From assembly GCA_035437945.1 (NCBI GenBank), contig DAOMZG010000027.1:1-39299 (forward strand): a stretch of DNA of 39,299 nucleotides, written 5' to 3'. The first letter of the stretch is position 1; every line of letters starts with the position of its first letter. Source of the stretch: UBA9464 sp003445095. Its GTDB lineage: Bacteria > Verrucomicrobiota > Verrucomicrobiia > Limisphaerales > UBA9464. This document shows positions 7,180 through 16,300 of the stretch, piece after piece. The notes under the pieces were generated by a model that was not told the origin of the DNA, searched no databases, and worked only from the letters and a program-made list of their open reading frames with translations. Both the position numbers and the translations under genes were made by a program.

Positions 7180-9594
7180 CTATTCCGCCCGCAGAGCGAT
7201 CATCGGATCAACTCGGGCGGCGCGTAGAGCGGGCCACCAACACGCCAGAAGGGAAACTCCGGCAAGCAGCAGAGTCACCGCGGCGAACGCCCACGGATCG
7301 CGCGGGCCGACCCCAAACAACAGTGCGGCCATCGCATGCGTCAGGGACAACGCGGCGGCGATCCCCAGTGCCAGTCCCGTGCCGGCCAAGGTCATTCCTT
7401 GCCGTATCACCAGGGCCCGGACATCGCGGGGCTGCGCGCCCAAGGCGAGACGAATCCCGATCTCCCCGGTGCGCTGGGCCACGCTATAAGCCATCACGCT
7501 GTAAATTCCGAATACGGCCATCGCCAACGCCACGCCGGCAAATCCGCCCACCAGCCACAGGGTCAACCGACGATCGGCGTACGTCTGGGTCATCAGCCCT
7601 GCCACCGTCTGCAACTCGGGCACGGGGATTCCTGCATCGACCGCGCGGACCACTTGTTGGATCGGTGCCCGCAACGCGGCGGGTTCACCCTCAGTTCGCA
7701 CTAAGAAACTCAGAAACGCCTCATTCAATTGGGCGTTTGGATAATACATCTCGCCCGATTGCGGCTCGGTCAGACTTTCGGACCGCGTATCGCCCACGAC
7801 GCCGATGATTTCCCGAGGAACACTCATGATCCCGGTGAGTAGTCGGTGGCCCAGCGGATCCTGAGCGCCGAAGAGTTTTCGCGCCAAAGTTTCGTTGATG
7901 ATGACGACTTTGGGATGTTCCGAGTCGTCGTGCGCATCAAAATCCCGACCGCGCCGGAGCGGTATTCCTAACGTTGAGAAAAGCCCTGGCAACACGCTCG
8001 ATCGGAAAACCAACGGCCGATCATTGAGATCGATTGTGGCGGCGCCCTCTCTTGCCACCGGCGATCGCGAATAGCCGTCTCCAAACGGTGCGGACGAGCT
8101 CGCCGAAGCCGCGCTGACTCCGGGCAGGGCGCGCAGGCCCTCCTGAACTCGGTCAAAAAATTGCGTCCGCTGGAGTGGCTCTTCGTAACGGACGGGCGGA
8201 ACTGCCAGATTCACCACTACGACTCCTTGTGGATTAAACCCGGGCGACACGCGAAGCAAGTGGCCGAAACTCAGCAACAACAGACCGGCGCCAATTAAGA
8301 GCATCAGCGCGAGAGCAACCTCGGCCACGACCAAACCCGCGCGAACCCAACCGTGCCGCAACGTGCCTGAAGTACCCCGAGCGGCGTCTTTCAGGGTCTC
8401 GGCGAGATCGTGCCGAGTCACTTGCCAGGCCGGCACAAAACCAAGGGCAAGTCCGGTGAGGACCGACACCGCCAACGAAAAGCCTAGAACTCTGGTATCC
8501 AAACCGATGCCTTCACTGCGCGGCAAAAAGTCCGCGCTCACTCGCCGAATCACGTCGAGCCCCCAGACGGATGCCACAACGCCGAGCAATCCAGCCGTTA
8601 GCGCTAAGAGCGCGCTTTCGATCATGAATTGCGTGACCAGGCGTCGCCGAGTGGCGCCGAGCGCTGCCCGGACCGCGATTTCCCGGCGGCGGGTGGAGAA
8701 ACGAGCCAATAACAAATTCGCCACATTCGCGCAGCCGATGAGCAACACGCAGCCCACCGCTGCCGCCAAAACACCGAACATTCCCCGTTGCTGCCCGACG
8801 ATGTCTTCCCGCAACGAAATCACCTGCACGTCGGCTTTCGCGTCAATCTTATCGGGCACGGTTGCCCCGTAGCGTTTCGCAATCACGCGCAACGCTTCAT
8901 TCGCCCCCGCCAGGGTCACGCCCGGTTTCAGGCGAGCTACGATTTGGAGGTAACCGGACCCGCGATCGCGAAATTGTGCGGTCAGACCTTCTGGTTGATC
9001 CGCATGGGGAACCCAGAGGTCCGCCTGCGCAAACGGGACCGTGAAGCTAGCCGGCAGGATTCCTACAATCGTGTGCGGCGTGTCGTTCAGGACCAAGGTC
9101 TGACCGATGATAGTGGCGTCGCCTCCCAATCGTTGCTGCCAATAGCGATGACCGACCATCGCCACCGGTGGACCACCGGTACGGTCTTCGTCCGCGGTGA
9201 AGGTTCGTCCCAAGAGCGGCTTTACCCCGAGCGCGGCGAAGAGCGGCCCGCTCACGCGTCGCGCTTGCACCTGCTCCGGATCGCCTCGACCCGTCAACGT
9301 AAAGGCTGTGAAGGCGGTTGCGCCGAGATCGGTGAACACTTGCTGTTGCGCCGCGAATTCCTGAAAGCGCGGCCAGGACATTTCGGCGCGATCCAACCCG
9401 CGATCCGGGAATCCGGAAAAGATGCGGACGAGGCGCTCCGGCTCGGGAAACGGCAGCGGTCGGAGGAAGACGGCATTCACCGCCGAGAAAATTACGGTAT
9501 TGGCCGCAATTCCAACCGCTAGCGTGAGTACGGCTACCGCAGAGAATCCGGGATTCTTGAGCAACTGGCGGACGGCGAAGCGGAGGTCAGTCAC
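7180..9594 (-). CDS. ADOP-type ABC transporter permease (MacB/FtsX family)
   Basis: This is an 804-residue inner-membrane permease of the MacB/FtsX superfamily, in the double-length form called acidobacterial duplicated orphan permease (ADOP). It starts with the family hallmark DLRFAVRQLLKNPGF, then TM1 (AVLTLAVGIAANTVIFSAV). A periplasmic MacB-type domain follows, then an FtsX block of three helices (about 270-420) with RRREIAVRAALGATRRRLV, a second periplasmic domain, and a second FtsX block with RTGEIGIRLALGAQPRDVR and helices to the C-terminus. No ATP-binding subunit is adjacent, as the 'orphan' name implies. Substrates are unknown; relatives export antibiotics or lipoproteins or transmit mechanical signals. 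The start is GTG at 9594; an in-frame stop lies a short way upstream and no ATG is available. Confidence 0.88.
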   Translation of the reverse strand: MTDLRFAVRQLLKNPGFSAVAVLTLAVGIAANTVIFSAVNAVFLRPLPFPEPERLVRIFSGFPDRGLDRAEMSWPRFQEFAAQQQVFTDLGATAFTAFTLTGRGDPEQVQARRVSGPLFAALGVKPLLGRTFTADEDRTGGPPVAMVGHRYWQQRLGGDATIIGQTLVLNDTPHTIVGILPASFTVPFAQADLWVPHADQPEGLTAQFRDRGSGYLQIVARLKPGVTLAGANEALRVIAKRYGATVPDKIDAKADVQVISLREDIVGQQRGMFGVLAAAVGCVLLIGCANVANLLLARFSTRRREIAVRAALGATRRRLVTQFMIESALLALTAGLLGVVASVWGLDVIRRVSADFLPRSEGIGLDTRVLGFSLAVSVLTGLALGFVPAWQVTRHDLAETLKDAARGTSGTLRHGWVRAGLVVAEVALALMLLIGAGLLLLSFGHLLRVSPGFNPQGVVVVNLAVPPVRYEEPLQRTQFFDRVQEGLRALPGVSAASASSSAPFGDGYSRSPVAREGAATIDLNDRPLVFRSSVLPGLFSTLGIPLRRGRDFDAHDDSEHPKVVIINETLARKLFGAQDPLGHRLLTGIMSVPREIIGVVGDTRSESLTEPQSGEMYYPNAQLNEAFLSFLVRTEGEPAALRAPIQQVVRAVDAGIPVPELQTVAGLMTQTYADRRLTLWLVGGFAGVALAMAVFGIYSVMAYSVAQRTGEIGIRLALGAQPRDVRALVIRQGMTLAGTGLALGIAAALSLTHAMAALLFGVGPRDPWAFAAVTLLLAGVSLLACWWPALRAARVDPMIALRAE

Positions 9595-9736
9595 GCGTGA
9601 ACCATCAAGACTCCACAGAAATCATGCAAGGCAACCCAATGGCTCAGCCGGACCGAACCATTGGACAGGCCACCGTACGGAAGATCATCTGACTTCATGC
9701 TTGCACCTCCGGCTGCCTCTCCTGAAATCCGCGCGC

Positions 9737-10276
9737 GTGCGCAACATTGTCTATTTCGATCTGGAGACGCAAAAGTCGGCGGAAGAGGTCGGCGGCTGGG
9801 ATCGAATCTGCGACATGCGCATGAGTCTCGGCGTCACTTTCTCAACCGCGCGCGGCGGTTACCGCATCTACGCGGAATCCGCAGTTAACGACTTGCTGCG
9901 TGAACTTCAGCGGGCGGATTTGGTGGTCGGGTTCAATCAACTGCGGTTCGACTACGAAGTCCTACATGGTTATACGGCGTTCGACCTCACTCAACTTCCC
10001 AGTCTCGATCTGATGGTGGACTTGAAAGAGCGCTTGGGACATCGGCTGGGGCTTGAGGCGATTGCCGAAGCGACTTTCGGTCTGACCAAGACCGGCGAGG
10101 GGATGCAAGCGCTCGAGTGGTTCAAGCAAGGCAAGATGGCGGAAATCGCCGAGTATTGTTGTTTTGACGTGAAGTTAACCAAACTCGTGCACGAGTTCGG
10201 TCTGAAAAATCGGCAGTTGTTCTACAAGAATCGCTTCGGCGCGATGCTGTCCGTCGGAGTCGATTGGGCGCGGTAG
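9737..10276 (+). CDS. RNase H-fold 3'-5' exonuclease-like protein
   Basis: This is a 179-residue protein with the three DEDD-type exonuclease motifs: YFDLETQ (Asp8, Glu10), GFNQLRFDYEVL (Asp72) and YCCFDVKLT (Tyr140, Asp144). Together these bind the two metal ions of ribonuclease H-like exonucleases. It resembles the YprB-like 'ribonuclease H-like domain' proteins found alone or fused to helicases; here it stands alone. The substrate (RNA or DNA) is not predictable. GTG 9737 was chosen since the first catalytic strand follows within six residues; TTG 9701 is an alternative adding 12 residues, and the longer open frame upstream runs through the permease promoter region. The gene is followed 144 bases later by a DNA-repair gene in the same direction. 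Confidence 0.78.
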   Translation: MRNIVYFDLETQKSAEEVGGWDRICDMRMSLGVTFSTARGGYRIYAESAVNDLLRELQRADLVVGFNQLRFDYEVLHGYTAFDLTQLPSLDLMVDLKERLGHRLGLEAIAEATFGLTKTGEGMQALEWFKQGKMAEIAEYCCFDVKLTKLVHEFGLKNRQLFYKNRFGAMLSVGVDWAR

Positions 10277-10420
10277 TCCGGCACCGCGCGGTCGGGGAAC
10301 TCTGCACTGTGTTGAGCGAGCTGAGGGTCGAGTGAAGGAGTGAACTGAACTGGATGGAGATGGAATTGTCTCGCGAGCTTTGAGCTCGACGGACCGTCAA
10401 CGGAGGAAGAAATCTCGGAT

Positions 10421-11125
10421 ATGACTGCTGCCGAGATCGTCGGAGAACTCAAGAAGCTCGGGACCGCGAAGACCAAGAAAATGTGGCTTACCCATGGGGC
10501 CAAGGAGCCGTGCCTCGGCGTCAAGGTCGAGGACCTGAAGAAGATCAAGAAGCGCATCAAGTTGGACTACGCGCTGGCGCTGGAGCTTTACGACACCGGC
10601 ATCGCCGACGCGATGTACCTGGCCGGTTTGATCGCCGACGACGCGAAGATGACTAAGAAGGACCTGCAAAAGTGGATCGAGAATGCCACTTCCGAATGGG
10701 TCGCCGAATATACGGTTCCCTGGGTGGCGGCCGCCAGTCCGCATGGCCGCGAGATGGCTCTGAAATGGATCGAATCTAAGGACGAAGCTATTGCGTCGGG
10801 CGGCTGGGGGACCTACGGCAGTCTGGTCGCCACCAAAGAAGACACGGACCTCGACCTCCCCGAGATTCGGTCACTCTTGCAACGCGTGGCCAAGTCGATC
10901 CACCAGCAGCCCAATCGGGTGAAGTGCGCGATGAACAATTTCCTCATTGCCGTTGGCGCTTATATCAAACCATTAAGCAAGGTCGCCATCGCGGCGGCCG
11001 AGAAGATCGGCCCGATCTCTGTAAATCTGGTTGGGGCGTGCAAAATTCCGTTCGCGCCCGATCAAATCAAAAAAATGGAAGCACGCGGCACGCTCGGCAA
11101 AAAGCGCAAGTCGCCGAAATGCTGA
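10421..11125 (+). CDS. AlkD-like DNA alkylation repair protein
   Basis: This is a 234-residue, all-helical protein of the DNA alkylation repair (AlkD, HEAT-like repeat) family. These enzymes remove N3- and N7-alkylated purines without base flipping. Features include the N-terminal helix with LKKLGTAKTKKMW, the family motif GVKVEDLKKIKKRIK, LYDTGIADAMYLAGLIADD, then WVAEYTVPWVAAASPHGREM and the C-terminal MNNFLIAVGAYIKPL. The total length matches AlkD (about 235). The Lys-rich C-terminus (GKKRKSPKC) would favour DNA contact. A purine-rich GGAGGAAG lies about 12-19 bases before the ATG, a little far for a strong ribosome binding site. Whether this branch keeps glycosylase activity is uncertain. 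Confidence 0.8.
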   Translation: MTAAEIVGELKKLGTAKTKKMWLTHGAKEPCLGVKVEDLKKIKKRIKLDYALALELYDTGIADAMYLAGLIADDAKMTKKDLQKWIENATSEWVAEYTVPWVAAASPHGREMALKWIESKDEAIASGGWGTYGSLVATKEDTDLDLPEIRSLLQRVAKSIHQQPNRVKCAMNNFLIAVGAYIKPLSKVAIAAAEKIGPISVNLVGACKIPFAPDQIKKMEARGTLGKKRKSPKC

Positions 11126-11230
11126 TCCGTGGAGACCCGTTCCATCGAGGTCAGAATCTCGCGGACTCGACCGACCCAAATCACCGTCGCGGCCGAATGC
11201 CCAACTTCCGATTCCGAACGAAACTCAATT

Positions 11231-11315
11231 TGGTGCGCCCGGCAGGACTTGAACCTGCACGATGTTACTCACTAGAACCTGAATCTAGCGCGTCTGCCAA
11301 TTCCGCCACGGGCGC
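11231..11315 (-). tRNA. tRNA-Leu (anticodon CAG)
   Basis: Read on the minus strand from 11315, the acceptor arm GCGCCCG pairs with CGGGCGC, followed by discriminator A and an encoded CCA at 11233-11231. The D arm begins TGGCGGAATTGGCAGAC. The anticodon stem CTAGA/TCTAG encloses the loop TTCAGGT, giving anticodon CAG for CUG codons. A long variable arm follows and the T loop is GGTTCAAGTCC, as in class II leucine tRNAs. The length is 85 bases including CCA. The plus-strand frame over this region is an artefact. Confidence 0.95.
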
Positions 11316-11410
11316 GTGACCGAACTGAGCGGGGAAATAGGCGCGCCCGAGCCCTTCGACAAGCCCTTTTTTATTGGCACCGCCGCGATCGATTCGGGCG
11401 GCCTCAGATT

Positions 11411-13234
11411 TTAGCGCGGCTTCTCGGAGGCGATCTCCCGAATTTTGGCAGCGCTCAGCGTCTGGTTAAACACGCGGACTTGAGAAATCTTGCCGGAAAA
11501 ATAGTCCGATTGCCCAAAGCCGATGCGCAGCGGTCGATCGGTCGAAACATCATAAGCGGCCGGATCGAAGGCCGTGGATTTGGCAACAAGCTTTCCATCG
11601 ACGTAGAGGCTCAGTCGTCCGCGATGACGTACAGCGGCGAGATGTCGCCAACCTGGATGCAGTTCATCGTCGTACGAGACGCACTTGCCTGCCTCCATGC
11701 TGAATACTCTCCCGCGGATATCGGCCGGAGAATCGATGACCGCACTCGTGCAACTGCCGATGCCAGCAAAGAGGCGGCCGCCGAATACGGTTATGCTGGT
11801 GACTCGGCTCCATTCCGCCACCTGTTCGACGGTCGGCCTGCCTCCGGTATCTGCCGGAGGCACGGGCGTCCAACCCTCCGGGGAATAGAACCGCTTCAGT
11901 GACGTCCACTGCGGGTTCCCGTCGTAGCGGCAGACTTCGGACCGGGGAATCGAACCCCCATACAGCTTTCCGTTGTAAACCACGAGCGAGTTCACTTCCG
12001 TTCCGTCTTCACCGACTCGTCCAAGTTCCTCCCAAGTTTCCCCGCCCAGGTAGCGCGATACCTTGCCCATCGGCCACGTTCCCGCCGTAAGCTTGCCTTG
12101 GTAAACGGTGAGAGAATGCGTCTGAAGGGTTCGCTCCGTTTCCGCGGGGATACCTGCAAACGCCCACTCCGCACCGTCGAACGCGTAAACGCCAGGGTAA
12201 GCCACGAACAATTTCCCGTTGTAGCGACTCATCGCGTGGGGAAAGCATCTTTGCGGTCCCTGTTTCGAAAAAATCTTGGATGAACTCCAAGAATCGTGGT
12301 CGCCCTGCACGAAAACTCCCCAGGTTTGTGGTCCGCCTCCTACATAGAGTCTCCCCTGATAGCTCGCCGCACAATTGAGAGTTCGGTCATCGCTAGGTTG
12401 ACCGCAATCCACCCAACGCGAGCCGCCGGCGTAGCGATAAACCCGCCCGGCGTCGTAGGGTCCCTTCTGTACGCGAGTCCAATCGTAGGTCGTCGTCACC
12501 GCATACAGATTACCTTGATGCACGAGGAGCGGTCCGACACCAGTCGTTCGCCCGCCACCGACTCGCCCACAATCGACCCACCGCTGTTTTCCTTCGTAGC
12601 GAAAGACGTGGCACCAGTCCTTCTCGTTTTCGGCGTCGATGATGGCGGCATACAGCTTGCCCTGATAGACCAGCATCGAGTTGCTGATGTACCGGCTGGT
12701 TCGGCTGGGTCGCCCACAATCCTGCCAATCGCTCGACTGCGCGTTATCAATTCCAAAGTAGACGTGGCGATCCGTTCCTTGGGAGAGATAACCACTGGCG
12801 CTGGAGTTGACCGAAAGAGTGATTCCGCGCCGCCCCGCCGAATCATAAAGGTCGAGAACATCGCCAACCACATCGTCAAGTTCCTTCTCGGTATGAATCC
12901 AGGCGCACAAGGCAAAGTCTCTCGTGCCGAACCTGAACGAGTCGCTGCTCGGCACTTCGATGAAAGCGCCGAGACCATCAAACGTGCCGGTATCAAGATC
13001 GACGCCGTGGTTCACTCCGTGATTGCCGTGGCCAGAATAATCCCGGCAATCGCCCTGGAGGGGCCAGTAACCCACGAGTCCGGGCTCGCGAGGATGGTTT
13101 CCCTTCGCAGATTTGAGATTCCCCGCGGCCCACAAGTTCCCGGTGAGCGAAATCATCAGTGCGGCGGCTACCGACAGTCGCGTGACTGCGGGGAATGCCG
13201 GGGGGTGGGATGTCGGAACGAAGAGGGTGCTCAT
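11411..13234 (-). CDS. Secreted LamG-domain protein with an inserted beta-propeller
   Basis: This is a 607-residue exported protein. Residues 1-37 form a signal peptide ending NLWAAGN. A LamG (concanavalin A-like) jelly-roll starts near residue 52 (GLVGYWPLQGDCRDYSGHGN, FALCAWIHTEKELDDVV) and resumes near 510 (GWRHLAAVRHRGRLSLYVDG, LRIGFGQSDYFSGKISQVRVFN). Between the halves, about 345 residues carry six or seven kelch-like blades with the pattern 'YQGKLYA...VFRYEGKQRWVDCGR'. LamG folds bind glycans or proteins and propellers bind ligands. The exact role is unknown, probably surface binding. It is divergent from the CotH gene, with 124 bases between the chosen starts. Several Cys residues in the blades (W.DCG) recur and may be paired or structural. 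Confidence 0.8.
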   Translation of the reverse strand: MSTLFVPTSHPPAFPAVTRLSVAAALMISLTGNLWAAGNLKSAKGNHPREPGLVGYWPLQGDCRDYSGHGNHGVNHGVDLDTGTFDGLGAFIEVPSSDSFRFGTRDFALCAWIHTEKELDDVVGDVLDLYDSAGRRGITLSVNSSASGYLSQGTDRHVYFGIDNAQSSDWQDCGRPSRTSRYISNSMLVYQGKLYAAIIDAENEKDWCHVFRYEGKQRWVDCGRVGGGRTTGVGPLLVHQGNLYAVTTTYDWTRVQKGPYDAGRVYRYAGGSRWVDCGQPSDDRTLNCAASYQGRLYVGGGPQTWGVFVQGDHDSWSSSKIFSKQGPQRCFPHAMSRYNGKLFVAYPGVYAFDGAEWAFAGIPAETERTLQTHSLTVYQGKLTAGTWPMGKVSRYLGGETWEELGRVGEDGTEVNSLVVYNGKLYGGSIPRSEVCRYDGNPQWTSLKRFYSPEGWTPVPPADTGGRPTVEQVAEWSRVTSITVFGGRLFAGIGSCTSAVIDSPADIRGRVFSMEAGKCVSYDDELHPGWRHLAAVRHRGRLSLYVDGKLVAKSTAFDPAAYDVSTDRPLRIGFGQSDYFSGKISQVRVFNQTLSAAKIREIASEKPR

Positions 13235-13358
13235 GGCATTGGCTCAGAGGTCCGGTAGTGGCACGTCTATCCAGGGCGAATCGTTTGGTCCAGGGCTTGC
13301 TCTAAATTGGTCGTCACCATTGACCATGCCAAGTTCCGCTGTCACCGGTTATCCCTCA

Positions 13359-16300
13359 ATGACCATCAAATTGTGTCGTCTCGTTTTTCTCGCCACCTCC
13401 GTTCTGCTGGTTCGGGGTCCGGTGGCGGGCGAAACGATCACGCTGATCCCTCCGGGTGCTTCGGGGCATTATTTAAAGGGAACGGCGGATCCCTCTCCGG
13501 ATGATTCGGCGGCGTGGCGGCAAACGAGCTTCAACGACAGCGACTGGCCGACCGGAATTGAACCGCTCTTTTATGGTGAACCTCTGGCTGGCACTGAACT
13601 GCCCGACATGCGTGGCGCCTACACCAGTGTGTATTTTCGCCAAGAATTTGAAGTATCCCAGCCGGCCGATTTGGCGTCGCTGACCCTGAAAGTGTTATCC
13701 GACGATGGGTTTGTGGCGTGGATCAATGGACAAGAAGTCGCGCGGTTCAACGTGCCTGAGGGTGAACTGGGGCCGAATGCCACTGCCATTACGACATTCA
13801 ACGAACCTCTTTCGGCCGAAGAGTACACGGTGGAGAATCCTGGCGCGGTCGTGCGGCCGGGCCGAAACGTCTTGGCGATCCAAGGACTCAACGCGTCGCT
13901 CTCAAACAGCAGTGATTTCGTGTTGAGTCCCAGTTTGGAGGCCACCGTGGACAACACGGTGCCGGTGGTGGAGCGAATCCTGCCCACACCGGGCGCGGTC
14001 CTCCGGGATCTAACCGCGGTGGAATTCTACTTCAGCCGGCCGGTTCAAGGCGTGGACGCAGCCGACCTTCTTGTCAACGATGTGCCCGCCACCGAGCTAA
14101 CCGAATTTGCCCCGGGGCAGTTCCTCTTCGCGTTGCCCAGACTGACTGCGGGTACGGTCTCGGTGCGGTTCCGAGACGATCATGGAATTACCGATCGGGC
14201 GAGCACTCCCCACCCGTTCGGGGGCGGTTCTTGGACCTTTACCGTGAATCCCGACGCTGCCGGCCCCGGAATATCGATTAACGAATTCTTGGCTGACAAC
14301 GAGCACTCGCTGCGCGACGAAGATGGGGACAAATCGGATTGGCTGGAGTTGTTCAACTCGGATACCCAGGCCACGAGCCTCACGGGATGGTGGTTAACCG
14401 ACGACCAGGACAAACCGCGGAAATGGCGATTCCCCCCAGTGAGCGTGCCCGCCAATGGGTTCCTGGTCGTGTTCGCTTCCGGCAAAGATCGGACGAACAA
14501 CACCGCTCGGCTCCATACTAACTTCCGCCTTTCCACCGATGCCGGCGGATACCTCGCGCTCGTGAATGCGGCCGGCCAAGTAGTGTCCGCAATTTCCAAT
14601 TACCCAGCCCAGCGGGATGACGTGTCGTATGGCCGCGCGCCCGGTGCCGCGAACCTGGTGGGGTATTTTGTGGAACCAACCCCAGGAAAGCCCAACGCGG
14701 CCTATGGTGCGGGTTTCGCGCCCCCGGTGGAGTTCAGTAGCGCCAGCCGCACTTATCAGAACGAACTGACGCTCGTCTTAAGTACCACCAATTCCGCTGC
14801 CGAGATTCGATACACCACCAACGGAACTCTCCCAACCGCCAGCGCCGCCCTCTACAATGGTCCAATCACTCTAACCCAAGCTGTCCAAGTGCGCGCGCAG
14901 GCGTATTTGCCCGACTTGCTACCAGGACCGGTCAGGAGCGAGGCGTTCGTGCCGATCAGTCCGTCCGCGGCGGCGTTCAGTTCCGATTTGCCGGTGCTGT
15001 TGATCCACGATTTCAACCGAGGGAAACCGCCTGCCAACTCGGATACGTTTGCCCACTTTCAACTTTTCGAACCGGATACGAACGGAATTACTTCCTTAAC
15101 CAATCTGCCCACCGTGGTGTCGCGGGGAATTATGGCCGCGCGAGGTTCAAGCACGGAGGGCTACCAAAAGATCAGCCTCAAAGTGGAGTTTCAGGATGAG
15201 TTGGGGTTTGGTCGAGACGTCGGGTTACTCGGCCTACCGGCGGACCCAGACTGGGTGTTGTATGCGCCGAACAATTTTGAGCCGATTCTGATTCATAACC
15301 CGTTCGCTCACCAGCTCAGCCGGGATATCGGGCGCTACTCGCCCCGAACTCGATTTGTGGAGGTGTTTCTGATCACGAGTGGAATCGGCCCGGTTGGCTA
15401 TAATCCCGGCTATGCGGGAATCTATGTATTGGAAGAGAAGATCAAATTGGGGGACGATCGAGTGGATGCCCCAAAGCTGTTTTCTGGGCAAAATTCGCTC
15501 CCGCAGGTGACCGGGGGCTACTTGATGAAGATTGATCGTCCCGATCCCGGTGACGGAGGCTTCTATGCGGCGGGACAGGGGATCCTCTATGTCAGTCCGA
15601 AAGAGGAGGAGATTTACCAGGCGAACCGCGTCGGACAGCGGGACTATTTGCAGCGCTACATGGACGATTTTGGCAACGCCTTGTACGGCGCCCAATTTCG
15701 GGATCCTACCAACGGGTACCGTGCATTTGTCCACGTGGGTTCTTGGATTGATCACCATCTCCTGAATGTGCTGACCTTTAATGTGGATGCGCTACGCCTG
15801 AGTGCCTACTTCTACAAGCAGCGCGAAGGTAAGATACACTTCGGTCCGTTGTGGGACTTTGATCGCGCGCTGAATTCGACGGACGGCCGGGATGCGAGCC
15901 CGCGCGTCTGGCGCTCTAACGTGAGTGACCGAGGCACCGACTTTTTCAATTATACGTGGTGGGGAACGCTGTTCACGGATCCCGACTTCTTCCAAGAGTA
16001 CATCGATCGCTATCAGGAATTGCGGGGAGGAGCTTTCAGCACTAACCACCTCCATCAGTTGGTTGACGACTTGACCGGGCAAGTGAGGAAGGCTCAGCCG
16101 CGGGAGCAGACCAAATGGCAGATCGTTCCGCGCGGCGGTTTTGCCGGAGAGATTCGATCACTGAAGACGTGGCTCGCCAACCGGGTGAACTTCATGGACA
16201 GCCAGTTTGTGAGACCACCGGCTTTTGAGATCCCCGGCCAAACGGTACCCGAGGGATTCGAGGTGGTTATAAATGTGCCATCGGACACTTCCGTTTACTA

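Noticed and set aside
7323..9522. Several plus-strand frames of 120-250 codons opposite the ADOP permease.
   Set aside because: They are shadows of the 804-codon minus-strand gene, with Arg/Pro-rich composition and no domains.
11150..11319. Plus-strand frames containing RPAGLEPARCYS across the tRNA.
   Set aside because: This is the familiar spurious translation of an antisense tRNA gene; the minus-strand tRNA-Leu explains it.
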